A stretch of DNA of 64,000 nt from Xiashengella succiniciproducens (GCF_023674465.1 NZ_CP098400.1:558001-622000); one strand, 5' to 3'; counted from the first letter of the stretch, positions 1 to 8,925 are shown. Made by a program: numbers and translations. Notes: a model not told the origin generated them from the sequence alone.

Positions 1-53
1 TTCCCGCAAGTATTATTTCCGGAGTTATAAAAGAGTATTTTTAAAATTTTTCG

Positions 54-671
54 ATGGATTACAATTCACAAAGAAAACAGCTTGTCCTTCCCGAGTATGG
101 ACGTCATATTCACAAGATGGTTGAGTATGCAACCACCATTGAAGACAGGGATGAAAGGCTGAAGTGTGCTTATTCAATAATATCAGTGATGGGTAATCTT
201 TTCCCTCACCTTCGTGATGTAAGTGATTTTAAGCACAAGCTATGGGATCACCTTGCATTGATGTCTGATTTCAAGCTTGATATCGACTATCCTTATGATG
301 TAACAAAGATCAACCAATTTAGTACAACTCCTGACAAGGTTCCCTACAGTGACTACGTGATGACTTACAGGCATTACGGAAGATTGGTAGAGCAGATGAT
401 AAAGAAGGCCTCCGGTATGGAAGAAGGCGAACTGAAGGATCATTTGGTGACCTTGATTGTTGGTCAGATGAAGAAGTCTCTGATTAACTGGAACAAGGAC
501 AATGCTACTGATGAGAGGGTAATGGAAGATATTAAAAGGCTTTCTGGTGGAGCCCTGACTGCTGAGTCAAGGCATTTCAGAGGGTCGGGCGAACCCCGTG
601 AAAACCAGAATGTACGCAACAATATTAATCGGAAGAAGCAACATTTTCAAAGAAACAAGGGCAGGGAATAG
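54..671 (+). CDS. DUF4290 family protein
   Basis: This 205-residue protein resembles the DUF4290 family, which I know from Bacteroidota genomes next to murA; its function is unknown. There is no signal peptide or membrane segment, so it should be cytoplasmic. The body looks helical, and the last 40 or so residues are polar and basic, likely a flexible tail. It starts at ATG 54 after an AT-rich stretch and ends 27 bp before murA on the same strand, which suggests co-transcription and perhaps a role linked to cell-wall synthesis (inference from position only). Family recognition rests on the N-terminal region (LPEYGRHIHKMV) and on synteny. Confidence 0.85.
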   Translation: MDYNSQRKQLVLPEYGRHIHKMVEYATTIEDRDERLKCAYSIISVMGNLFPHLRDVSDFKHKLWDHLALMSDFKLDIDYPYDVTKINQFSTTPDKVPYSDYVMTYRHYGRLVEQMIKKASGMEEGELKDHLVTLIVGQMKKSLINWNKDNATDERVMEDIKRLSGGALTAESRHFRGSGEPRENQNVRNNINRKKQHFQRNKGRE

Positions 672-698
672 ATTTAATTTGTACCAGCCGGCATATTT

Positions 699-2003
699 AT
701 GAGTAGTTTTGAAATCACAGGCCCCTGCAGGATGTCGGGTGAGATTACACCACAGGGAGCAAAGAATGAGGCCTTGCAGGTAATTTGTGCCACATTGCTA
801 ACCTCAGAGGAGGTAATAATAGACAATGTGCCTGACATTCTGGATGTCAATAATCTGATAGCACTGCTGAGAAAGATGGGAGTTGAGGTTAGATACCTTG
901 GACCCAACAGATACAGTTTCAGGGCTGCAGATGTTGATATTCACTATATGCAGACTGATGATTTCAGATCAAGAGCTTCGTCTCTCAGAGGTTCCATTAT
1001 GATAATGGGCCCCTTGTTGGCCAGATATGGTATGGCATATTTCCCAAAACCTGGTGGTGACAAGATAGGCCGTCGCAGACTTGATACTCACTTTTTTGGA
1101 TTCACCGAACTGGGAGCACGCTTCGAGTTCAATTCCGACGAGATATTCTATACCGTTCATGCCGAAGAGCTTAAAGGCACTTATATGCTTCTTGATGAGG
1201 CCTCAGTGACCGGAACTGCTAATATTATCATGGCAGCAGTTTTGACTCCAGGCGTTACCACTATCTATAATGCTGCCTGTGAACCATATATTCAGCAACT
1301 ATGTAAGATGCTGAGTGCCATGGGCGCAAGGATCAATGGCATAGGTTCCAATTTGCTGACAATTACCGGAGTTGACAAACTAAAGGGCTGTTCACACAGG
1401 ATTCTGCCTGACATGATTGAGATTGGCTCATTCATTGGAATGGCTGCTATTACAAAGAGTGAGATTACTGTTAAGGATGCAGCACCTTCAGAACTTGGTA
1501 TTATACCAATGGCTTTCAGTCGCATGGGTATTAATTTTGAGATCAGAGGTGATGATATTTATATCCCGTCTCAGGAAGAATATGAGATTGATACATTTAT
1601 AGATGGTTCCATTATGACCATAGCAGATGCTCCATGGCCTGGTCTGACTCCTGACCTGCTGAGTGTCTTCCTGGTTGTTGCTACACAGGCCAAGGGAAGT
1701 GTACTTATTCACCAAAAAATGTTCGAGAGCCGTTTGTTTTTTGTGGATAAACTCATCGATATGGGAGCCAGTATTATCCTGTGCGACCCCCACAGGGCTA
1801 CTGTAATTGGACATAACCACAAAACTTCTCTCAGGGGTTGTGTAATGACTTCTCCGGATATCAGGGCTGGTGTAGCCTTGCTAATAGCCGCCCTGTCTGC
1901 AAAAGGTAAGAGTGTTATCCATAATATCGAACAGATAGACAGAGGGTATCAGAATATCGATACAAGGCTTAATCAACTTGGAGCATCTATTCGTCGCATT
2001 TAA
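699..2003 (+). CDS. murA: UDP-N-acetylglucosamine 1-carboxyvinyltransferase MurA
   Basis: MurA transfers enolpyruvate from phosphoenolpyruvate to UDP-GlcNAc, the first committed step of peptidoglycan synthesis, in the cytoplasm. The 434 residues match the usual two-domain EPSP-synthase fold. The substrate-binding Lys22-Asn23 pair is present in GAKNEA. In the mobile active-site loop the sequence reads PGGDKIG, so Asp121 stands where most MurA enzymes have the fosfomycin-reactive cysteine (Cys115 in Escherichia coli). The same replacement in mycobacterial and chlamydial MurA gives intrinsic fosfomycin resistance. It follows the DUF4290 gene by 27 bp. An IS4-family insertion now lies 157 bp downstream and separates it from the TlpA-like gene. 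Confidence 0.96.
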   Translation: MSSFEITGPCRMSGEITPQGAKNEALQVICATLLTSEEVIIDNVPDILDVNNLIALLRKMGVEVRYLGPNRYSFRAADVDIHYMQTDDFRSRASSLRGSIMIMGPLLARYGMAYFPKPGGDKIGRRRLDTHFFGFTELGARFEFNSDEIFYTVHAEELKGTYMLLDEASVTGTANIIMAAVLTPGVTTIYNAACEPYIQQLCKMLSAMGARINGIGSNLLTITGVDKLKGCSHRILPDMIEIGSFIGMAAITKSEITVKDAAPSELGIIPMAFSRMGINFEIRGDDIYIPSQEEYEIDTFIDGSIMTIADAPWPGLTPDLLSVFLVVATQAKGSVLIHQKMFESRLFFVDKLIDMGASIILCDPHRATVIGHNHKTSLRGCVMTSPDIRAGVALLIAALSAKGKSVIHNIEQIDRGYQNIDTRLNQLGASIRRI

Positions 2004-2151
2004 TTCTTTGTAGACCACAGGTTTTTGACCGTTAGTCATTTTTGTGCCTTTTTAACAAAAAGTCAATCGGCTGACAATCAATCAAATAGCCTTGTTTCTT
2101 TTTAATATAATAAACAAAATTAACAATTCCAAACAAAAACATTTGGTTAAT

Positions 2152-2160
2152 AGATGTTGT
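2152..2160. repeat. Left target-site duplication of the IS4-family element
   Basis: AGATGTTGT directly abuts the left inverted repeat and recurs exactly at 3478-3486 after the right inverted repeat. A 9-bp direct repeat is the kind of duplication IS4-family transposition leaves, and its perfect match suggests a fairly recent insertion. Confidence 0.9.
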
Positions 2161-3477
2161 CACTAGTGTCCCATTAAAATTGGGACGGTATTAAAAATTA
2201 AACAAATTTGGCTCACTAAGCCTAAAACGTTCTTTGTCATTTTGAAATTTAGTTCTCTCAAATAGGTCTCGAAGATGAGTTTTATCTGTTAAAGAAATAC
2301 TCAGTATCTGCAAAACCTCATATGTACTTCTGTCAAGTTGCATGTCTTTTTGGACGATTGCCACCAAGCAATAAGTGCACATCGCGGCGTAGATTTGAAT
2401 TCGAACAGCATTTTCAGTAGTTCCCCAGAATTTCTTGACTTTTAGATGTTGCTTTAGCCACTTGAAGAAAAGCTCGACTTGCCAGCGGTTCTTGTAAAGG
2501 TCAGCAACTTGAAGTGCAGAAATGTGCATCGCATTGGTTAAGAATACAAGCTCACGCTTTTGTTCTTCATCCCAATATCTGACCAATCTAAGATGTTCTG
2601 GATAGTATTGTTTAGGATAAAAACCTGTCAATTCAATTGTTACGTCTGAAAGTACGTTCTTGGGCAATCTTCGTTTCCATTTTATCATCTTGCATTGTAG
2701 ATTCTTTTTGGCTCTTAAAACATAGAAAGCTCCTATCTGATGAATCTTAAACAACATTTTGAAGTGATTATATGCACGGTCAAATATGTAATATGAGCCT
2801 GATTCATAAGGGATTTCTTTCATTGCAGTAGAGTCGTGAACAGAAGCTTCCGTGATATGGAAAAATGCTGGTATCTGTGTCTCCACATCATATAATGTAT
2901 GCACTTTGATTCCGCCTTTTTTCTTACGAAACTTCGCCCACCAGAATACGGAAAGGCACAAGTCAATCGTCGTTGAATCAAAAGCATAGACATTGCCTTC
3001 AATTTTGAAGATGTCAGCAACTCGTTTCTGTCTGGCTTCGTTTACCAGATAGTAAGCATACTCTTCAAAGATGTGATAGTCTCTGTCTTGATTGGCTCTG
3101 GCCAGAGATGATTTTGATATATTCTTGCCCAAGCCCAGATGATAAGATTTGGAGTGATGAGCATCAAGTGCGACAATCAAATCTCTAAGACTTTCACGAT
3201 TTGACAATTGCCCGAACATCAAAGAAAGCAATTGATTCCAACAAGTGAAATGCTTCACGTATTTGTCTCCATTGTATTTGGCAACAATACGATTGAATTT
3301 GCTTCGATTTAGAAACGAGACCAGTTGAGCGAAAACGTATTTGTCTTGATACATATGCATTCAGATTTATCTGATGCAAAACTAAAAATTCAAGTCCGTT
3401 CGCTCTAAAAACCTCTGTAATTAACTAAATTTCAAATATTTCAAAGAACTTTTTTAGATTTTAATGGGACAGTAATG
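2161..3477 (-). mobile_element. IS4-family insertion sequence, 1317 bp, complete
   Basis: The element is bounded by 20-bp terminal inverted repeats. The left end reads CACTAGTGTCCCATTAAAAT; the right end (complement of 3458-3477) differs at two positions. A perfect 9-bp direct repeat flanks it on both sides. It carries one transposase gene on the minus strand, filling most of its length. It sits between murA and the TlpA-like gene, so it may have cut an older cotranscript. The structure looks intact and potentially mobile. Confidence 0.93.
2191..3360 (-). CDS. IS4-family transposase (DUF4372 plus DDE domain)
   Basis: A 389-residue transposase. The N-terminal 70 or so residues look like the DUF4372 region seen in many Bacteroidota IS4 transposases. 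The catalytic core follows: a first Asp in YAFDSTT, a second in YIFDRAYNHF, and the Glu of the YREK-type signature in YKNRWQVELFFKWLK. All three acidic residues are in place and the frame is open from start to stop, so the enzyme is probably active. The start could be the first or third codon, as both are Met. It should be transcribed from within the element, since both neighbours run on the other strand. Confidence 0.92.
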   Translation of the reverse strand: MHMYQDKYVFAQLVSFLNRSKFNRIVAKYNGDKYVKHFTCWNQLLSLMFGQLSNRESLRDLIVALDAHHSKSYHLGLGKNISKSSLARANQDRDYHIFEEYAYYLVNEARQKRVADIFKIEGNVYAFDSTTIDLCLSVFWWAKFRKKKGGIKVHTLYDVETQIPAFFHITEASVHDSTAMKEIPYESGSYYIFDRAYNHFKMLFKIHQIGAFYVLRAKKNLQCKMIKWKRRLPKNVLSDVTIELTGFYPKQYYPEHLRLVRYWDEEQKRELVFLTNAMHISALQVADLYKNRWQVELFFKWLKQHLKVKKFWGTTENAVRIQIYAAMCTYCLVAIVQKDMQLDRSTYEVLQILSISLTDKTHLRDLFERTKFQNDKERFRLSEPNLFNF

Positions 3478-3486
3478 AGATGTTGT
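3478..3486. repeat. Right target-site duplication of the IS4-family element
   Basis: AGATGTTGT here is identical to 2152-2160 and directly follows the right inverted repeat. The pair defines the insertion point and the exact element ends. Confidence 0.9.
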
Positions 3487-3609
3487 TAGGCATAATTTTG
3501 GCGCGACATTTTTTGGTCAACGTTTCAGTTGGGTTCATCTAAAAAACGAGAATCGTATAGATAATTGACTGAGATTCGCACCAGAATAGTATTAACCAAA
3601 AATGCAGAG

Positions 3610-4170
3610 ATGAATTTTAGAGCAGTAGCGTTAATGGTTTTTGGAGGGCTTTTGTTACTTACTTTCTTTAGTGGATCATACCAACCGACAGTTGGTGTGG
3701 AGATAGGCGACAGAGCACCAAAGATTGAGTCTTATCTGCTTGACGGTACCAGTTTCGATTCCCGCAATCTTGAAGGCAAGATGGTATTAATCGATTTCTG
3801 GGCTTCGTACGATGCCTCATCCAGAGTTGAAAGTTATGGAAAGAAGATGCTTCTGGAGCGTTATGGCAACGGCAGATTTGTTAACAGCGACAGTTTTGTT
3901 ATTGTTAGTATTTCACTTGACAGGTTTAAAACTCCTTTGTATCAGGTGATAGAGCGAGATGAGTTGTATGATTTCTACCACTTGTGTGATTTTATGGGTG
4001 GAGAATCTGAACTGGCAGCTATGTTTGAAGTAGGCGGAGAGATGATGGATTATTTGATAGACGGGAATGGCCGTATTGTTGCCAAGAGTAAGGACCTGGC
4101 CGGTATCTCGGCTGCACTTGAAAAGCTTGAGGCTTTTGATGGTTCCAGATATGCCAGAAATCAAAGGTAG
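3610..4170 (+). CDS. TlpA/thioredoxin-like exported protein lacking the CXXC motif
   Basis: A 186-residue thioredoxin-fold protein with an N-terminal hydrophobic signal or anchor (about residues 4-22), probably periplasmic. The segment GDRAPKIESYLLDG followed by VLIDFWAS is typical of the AhpC/TSA-TlpA group. Where active members read FWASWCGPCR this one has FWASYDASSR, so both redox cysteines are missing (Asp68 and Ser71). It is therefore unlikely to be a thiol oxidoreductase; a binding or structural role is possible. I chose ATG 3610 over an upstream TTG at 3565 because it puts the signal sequence at the N-terminus. The gene is squeezed between two insertion sequences. Confidence 0.78.
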   Translation: MNFRAVALMVFGGLLLLTFFSGSYQPTVGVEIGDRAPKIESYLLDGTSFDSRNLEGKMVLIDFWASYDASSRVESYGKKMLLERYGNGRFVNSDSFVIVSISLDRFKTPLYQVIERDELYDFYHLCDFMGGESELAAMFEVGGEMMDYLIDGNGRIVAKSKDLAGISAALEKLEAFDGSRYARNQR

Positions 4171-4197
4171 GAGATAGAACCAACAAATTAATAAGCA

Positions 4198-4230
4198 AAG
4201 AGGTTGTCCAATTAAGGGCAACCTCTTTTT
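4198..4230 (+). terminator. Left-end hairpin of IS1182 copy 1, terminator-like on the + strand
   Basis: A 12-bp stem with one mismatch (4198-4209 with 4216-4227, loop AATTAA) is followed by a T run. It would stop + strand transcription from the TlpA-like gene before it enters the element antisense to the transposase. Confidence 0.65.
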
Positions 4231-4234
4231 CAAT

Positions 4235-5899
4235 TTAAGCAAGTTGATAAGAATAGATTTCGATTTTTAGATGAACATGTTTACGAAAATTCCATATTCC
4301 TTTTTGGATTTTTGCATATAGGGGTTCAAACAAGAAGAAAATTGCATTTTGGAGTACTGTTTTTGAAACACACGCACCTTTGCCTATGATTTTTCTTAAG
4401 TTATGAGCAATAGCTATCAGGCCAAACTCGATTTCAACTTTCTTAAGGCCTTTCAGTGTAAATCTGGTGAACTTGTTGTTGTGTTTTATTTGTCCAAACA
4501 CTGCTTCCGGTTCTATTGGGCGTCTACTTCTGTGATATAGGCCCTGTTCACTTAATAGCTGTTCCCTGGCCTTCTTTTTTAGGATCCTTAACCTGTGATT
4601 GATCTCTATTATTCGATTACCGGTAGCTTGAAAACAAAGTCCGCGCAACGGGCATCCAGTACAGTTTTGCGCTTGATAACGTGTCACCTTTGATACATAC
4701 CCATTCTCAGAAGTCACTTTTCTTTCACCTTTATTGGTCATATGCTGTCCCATCGGGCATACATAATAATCTTCATGTTCGTTGTAATATAGGTTTTGGC
4801 TTAGAAATGCATTCTTTTTAAATGCTCTTTTCTGTTCTTTGTGGAAGTAGTTGTACTTGACAAAGTACTCTATATTATTTGCTTCCAGGTATTCATAATT
4901 CTCCTCGCTTCCGTAGCCGGCGTCTGCAACGACCGTAGAGCTATGACTTCCATATTGGTTTTTAAATCCCTCCAGATGACACTTTAATGTTCTTGTATCA
5001 CCTGGGGTTTGATGGATACTGTAATGGGTAATAATCTGGTTCTCTGTACTAATCTGAGGATTATAAGCTGGTTTCAACTGCCCATTCTTCATATGATCTT
5101 CTTTCATTCGCATGAAAGTAGCATCCTCGTCTGTCTTGCTAAAACTGTTGCGATCCCCCAGAGTGTCAAGTTGCTTCTCTTATTTCTCCAACCGTGGCAG
5201 ATGTTCCTCCTGTAATTGCTTTAGTTGCTTAGATGTGGACTTATTTGTATCCTTAAGCCTGGTGTTAAGCTCAGCTATTTTGCTTTTTAATAAATCTGAG
5301 TCTATTGATTGGGGCAAATCTTCTTTGTTGAGAGTTTTTGAGTCCTCTTTAATTTGACTATCAATATCTTTAAGAATACTCCTTATCCTTTCTTCCAGTT
5401 TTGCTTTGTTTTTCTCAACTGTACCTCGCCATACAAAGGTGTATCTGTTTGAGGTAGCTTCTATTTTTGTTCCATCAACATACTGTACCTGAAGACTCAC
5501 AAACCCCATACCATGCAGTAATCTAACTACTTCTGCAAAGATGGTCTTAATTTCTCCCTGCAAACGGGTACTCCTAAAATAATTGATTGTTCTAAAGTCT
5601 GGAACACAGCCCTTTGATAACCAGATAAAATGAATATTCTCTTGCAAAGCCTTTTCAATCTTTCTGCACGAAAATATGTTGTTTAGATAACTGTAGAACA
5701 GTATTTTAACCATCATTCTTGGATGAAAACTGCTAGCACCACCACCTTTGTATTTATTTAGTATAGAAGAGATATCCAGTTGATCTACAACCTTATCAAC
5801 CAGACGAACTGGATGGTCTGCTGGTATGCGATCCAAGAGGTTTTCAGGGAATAACTGAGCTTGATTGTTTGGAAGCTCTTTGAAAACAACTTTTTTCAT
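4235..5899 (-). pseudogene. IS1182-family transposase, nonsense-interrupted
   Basis: The reading frame corresponds to the intact 554-residue transposase at 12449-14113. At codon 240 a TAC (Tyr) in the intact copy is TAA here, from a single change at + strand position 5180 (T here, G at 13394). This leaves an N-terminal piece of 239 residues (5180-5899) and a separate open C-terminal piece (4235-5113) starting at an internal Met. Outside the stop I saw almost only silent differences. The N-terminal piece keeps the first catalytic Asp but lacks the rest of the DDE core, so the product should be inactive. Confidence 0.9.
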
Positions 5900-5972
5900 T
5901 ATGGATTGATTTATAGCATTAATATACTATATATCAATTATATAATCAACTTTTTCGAGAAAAAAATCAAAC

Positions 5973-6011
5973 AAAAAAAGAGACTGCCTAATCTTTTTAG
6001 ACAGCCTCTTT
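5973..6011 (-). terminator. Right-end hairpin of IS1182 copy 1, terminator-like on the - strand
   Basis: An imperfect stem pairs AAAGAG...CTAA (5977-5990) with TTAG...CTCTTT (to 6011). On the minus strand it is followed by seven T. It would stop minus-strand transcripts coming from outside before they reach the transposase gene. Confidence 0.55.
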
Positions 6012-6094
6012 GCCATTTTTACATGATTATGGAACCGAGAAGGCCCATACTCAGCCAAAATGACAGCGTTGTATGATTTGGCAAAGAAATTGAC

Positions 6095-6102
6095 TACTTT
6101 TG
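6095..6102 (+). promoter_or_regulatory. Probable -7 box of the grpE-dnaJ promoter
   Basis: TACTTTTG fits the Bacteroides -7 consensus TAnnTTTG. No well-spaced TTTG is seen (one TTTG is 14 bp upstream, one TTG is 23 bp upstream), so the -33 element is unclear. The box lies between the IS1182 end and grpE, so grpE-dnaJ would keep its own promoter despite the insertion. Predicted start of transcription is near 6105. Confidence 0.5.
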
Positions 6103-6160
6103 CAATGTTGCAAAGCCAGCAAGGTGATTTTTATGTAATTGAAAATAATGAAATTAAGAT

Positions 6161-6766
6161 ATGAGCAAGAAGAATTCCAAGGGTAAGGCAAAAACAGAGG
6201 ACATGGAGCTTGAGACTAAGGACGACTGCAAATGTGAGGAGAATAAGCAGGAGGGTGCCGAGTCATGTGAGGGTAAGTGTGAATGCAGCCATGATGAGGA
6301 GAGAGCCGGACTAGCTGAGAAGCTTTCTGAGGTTGAAAAGCAACTGGCTGACCTGCAGGATAAGCATATCAGGTTGATGGCGGAATATGACAACTATCGC
6401 AAGCGTACCCTTAAGGAAAAGATGGAGCTTACAAAGATCGCAGGTGAAAAGATTTTTGTAGGAATACTTCCTGTTATAGATGATTTTGAGAGAGCATTAA
6501 AGCACCTTTCAAATTCGGACAGCGTAGATGCGTTGAAGGAAGGTGTCGAACTGATATACAACAAGTTTATAGCATTTCTGGGACAAAATGGTGTCAAGGT
6601 CATTGAGACTGAGAGCCAGCCTTTTGATGCAGAAATCCATGAAGCAATCACTAAGGTGCCTGCGCCAAGTGAAGATATGAAAGGGAAGGTGATAGATTGT
6701 GTGGAAAAGGGATATATGCTGGATGAGAAAGTAATCCGCTTCCCCAAAGTGGTGGTAGGTGAGTAA
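6161..6766 (+). CDS. grpE: Nucleotide exchange factor GrpE
   Basis: GrpE releases ADP from DnaK in the DnaK-DnaJ chaperone cycle of the cytoplasm. The 201-residue protein has an acidic, probably disordered N-terminus (1-50), a long coiled-coil region (50-105, including AEYDNYRKRT) and the C-terminal beta domain (about 140-200) ending in the family pattern DEKVIRFPKVVV. The N-terminus is unusual in holding five cysteines and a histidine (Cys23, 25, 36, 40, 42 and His44), which E. coli GrpE lacks; metal or redox binding is possible but unproven. dnaJ follows after 16 bp, so the two form an operon. dnaK is not in this window. Confidence 0.95.
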   Translation: MSKKNSKGKAKTEDMELETKDDCKCEENKQEGAESCEGKCECSHDEERAGLAEKLSEVEKQLADLQDKHIRLMAEYDNYRKRTLKEKMELTKIAGEKIFVGILPVIDDFERALKHLSNSDSVDALKEGVELIYNKFIAFLGQNGVKVIETESQPFDAEIHEAITKVPAPSEDMKGKVIDCVEKGYMLDEKVIRFPKVVVGE

Positions 6767-6782
6767 ATAACAGAAGCCAAAG

Positions 6783-7925
6783 ATGTCAAAGAGAGATTAC
6801 TACGAAATACTTGGTGTAGGCAAGAATGCTACTGCTGAGGAGATAAAAAAAGCATATCGCAAGAAGGCTATTCAGTATCACCCTGATAAGAATCCAGGTA
6901 ATAAGGAAGCCGAGGAGATGTTTAAAGAGGCTGCCGAGGCTTACGAGGTGTTGAGTGATCCTGATAAGCGCAGCCGCTATGACCGTTATGGTCATTCTGG
7001 AGTAGGAGGTTCTGCCGGAGGAGGATTTGGTGGTGGCATGAGCATGGATGATATCTTCTCTCACTTTGGTGATATCTTTGGAGGTTTTGGCGGCTTTAGT
7101 GGTTTTGGTGGTAGTGGTCGTAGCTCGCGCAGGGTCAACAAAGGGTCAAACCTGCGTGTCAAGGTGAGTCTGACACTTGCTGAGATTGCTAAAGGTGTAG
7201 AAAAGAAGATAAAAGTAAAGAAATACGTCAGCTGTACTCATTGTAACGGTACAGGTGCTGCCGGAGGTACTGCATACAGCACCTGTTCCACCTGCCGTGG
7301 AACAGGCCAGGTAACTCGTATTACAAATACTATCCTGGGTCAGATGCACCAGACCACCTCCTGTCCTACCTGTCACGGTGAGGGAACTGTAATTACTCAG
7401 TCCTGTACGCACTGTAATGGTGAAGGGCTGCTTCGTCAGGAGGAAATCGTTACTATTCAGATACCTGCCGGTGTTGAGAACGGTATGCAACTGTCTGTTT
7501 CCGGTAAGGGTAATGCGGCTCGCAGAGGAGGTATTAATGGTGACCTTATCATCTTGATCCAGGAAGAACCGCATCCAGAGTTGACAAGAGATGGAAGTGA
7601 TCTTATCTATAATCTGTTGCTATCGGTACCTGATGCTATTCTTGGTTCAACTGTTGAAATTCCTACGGTTGAGGGAAAGGTAAAAGTGAAGATAGATAGT
7701 GGAACCCAACCGGGTAAAATACTCAGACTGAAAGGTAAAGGACTGCCTGAAATCAACAGTTACGGACAGGGAGACCTGCTTGTCAAGATCAATGTATTTA
7801 TTCCAAAAGACCTAACCAAGGAAGAGGTCAAGCTTGTTGAGAAACTCCGGGAATCTGAATCTTTTAGCACTAAACAGGCCTCTGGCCAGAGTTTCTTCAG
7901 CAGGATGAAGAATATGTTTGAATAA
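6783..7925 (+). CDS. dnaJ: Chaperone protein DnaJ
   Basis: DnaJ delivers unfolded proteins to DnaK and stimulates its ATPase. This is a full-length type I member of 380 residues: J domain (1-70) with the HPD triad in QYHPDKN, a Gly/Phe-rich linker (about 75-118), four CxxCxGxG zinc-binding repeats ([32 protein letters not shown]), then two substrate-binding beta domains. It lies 16 bp behind grpE and is surely co-transcribed. oxyR starts 50 bp later on the same strand with no clear terminator between them. Confidence 0.97.
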   Translation: MSKRDYYEILGVGKNATAEEIKKAYRKKAIQYHPDKNPGNKEAEEMFKEAAEAYEVLSDPDKRSRYDRYGHSGVGGSAGGGFGGGMSMDDIFSHFGDIFGGFGGFSGFGGSGRSSRRVNKGSNLRVKVSLTLAEIAKGVEKKIKVKKYVSCTHCNGTGAAGGTAYSTCSTCRGTGQVTRITNTILGQMHQTTSCPTCHGEGTVITQSCTHCNGEGLLRQEEIVTIQIPAGVENGMQLSVSGKGNAARRGGINGDLIILIQEEPHPELTRDGSDLIYNLLLSVPDAILGSTVEIPTVEGKVKVKIDSGTQPGKILRLKGKGLPEINSYGQGDLLVKINVFIPKDLTKEEVKLVEKLRESESFSTKQASGQSFFSRMKNMFE

Positions 7926-7975
7926 AGAGCCTAAGCAGGGCTTGTCTGAAGACTTGTGAATTTAAACTCCTAAAT

Positions 7976-8902
7976 ATGAATATTCAGCAGCTCGAGTACG
8001 TAATCGCATTAGACGAGTACAGACATTTCGTTACGGCAGCAAATCATTGCAACGTAACTCAGCCGACTCTTACAATGCAGTTGCGTAAGCTTGAAGAGGA
8101 ACTGGATATTCAATTGTTTGACCGCTCCAAGAAACCGCTGAAACCTACTCCAGAAGGAGAGATTTTTATTAAGAAATCACGCAGGATATTGAAGGATATC
8201 AAAGATTTATATGGTATCCTTGACGGGGAGAAAAACAGTGTGGAAGGGGTATTCAGACTGGCAATCGTACCTACCCTTGCTCCCTATCTGCTTCCTTTGT
8301 TCCTCCCTAAGTTTGCAGCTGAGTATCCCGATACTCAGCTGAATATCGAGGAACTTGAATCTGAGCTGATAATCAAGGCCCTTAATGAGGGCCGCCTTGA
8401 TATGGCAATTATGGCCACACCTACTGGGGAGAAGGATTTGGATGAGACACTACTTTTCAGTGAGGCTTTTTTATTCTATGGTCCCTTATCCCATCCTTTG
8501 TTACTGAAGGATACTATCACAGCGTCTGATCTTGATGCAGGGCAGCTTCTGCTGTTGAGTGAGGGGCACTGCTTCCGTAATCAGGCTCTTAAGCTTTGTG
8601 GAAATCAGACTGATGGTAGTCCCTTCAATTTCAAATATGAGAGTGGCTCAATTGAAGCTCTGAAAGGCCTGGTTCAAAGGAATATTGGTTATACGCTGGT
8701 ACCCGAACTCTCAGTAGGGGAACCGGATACACAGTATGTCAAACGTTTTGCCGATCCTCAACCTAGCAGGGAGGTGAGCCTCGTTTATCACAATAGTTTT
8801 AACCGTCCCGTGCTGGTAGAATCAGTCAAACATGCAATACGGGAAAGTCTGCCTGCTCATATAAGTAAGCCCAAGGAGTTTGTAAGGATAAAGTGGCGCT
8901 GA
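7976..8902 (+). CDS. oxyR: LysR-type peroxide sensor OxyR
   Basis: OxyR is a transcription factor that senses hydrogen peroxide through a reversible disulfide and activates catalase, peroxiredoxin and Dps genes. The 308 residues show a LysR helix-turn-helix (1-60; THE AANHCNVTQPTLT region) and a periplasmic-binding-protein-like sensor domain. The two redox cysteines fall at Cys199 and Cys208 in GHCFRNQALKLC, the same numbers as in E. coli OxyR. No peroxide-defence target gene is adjacent. It converges on rmuC with only 23 bp between the stops. Its link to grpE-dnaJ upstream suggests a shared stress context (inference). Confidence 0.93.
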   Translation: MNIQQLEYVIALDEYRHFVTAANHCNVTQPTLTMQLRKLEEELDIQLFDRSKKPLKPTPEGEIFIKKSRRILKDIKDLYGILDGEKNSVEGVFRLAIVPTLAPYLLPLFLPKFAAEYPDTQLNIEELESELIIKALNEGRLDMAIMATPTGEKDLDETLLFSEAFLFYGPLSHPLLLKDTITASDLDAGQLLLLSEGHCFRNQALKLCGNQTDGSPFNFKYESGSIEALKGLVQRNIGYTLVPELSVGEPDTQYVKRFADPQPSREVSLVYHNSFNRPVLVESVKHAIRESLPAHISKPKEFVRIKWR

Positions 8903-8925
8903 GCCTAACATAGTTAAGCAACTGC

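Larger units (their letters stand above)
4198..6014 (-). mobile_element. IS1182-family insertion sequence, copy 1 (defective transposase)
   Basis: This 1817-bp element matches the copy at 12412-14228 with no length difference; I counted about nine substitutions. Both ends begin AAGAGG and carry subterminal hairpins. I could not identify a clear target duplication. It lies between the TlpA-like gene and grpE. The transposase is interrupted by an in-frame stop (see pseudogene), so movement would need protein from another copy. Confidence 0.88.
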
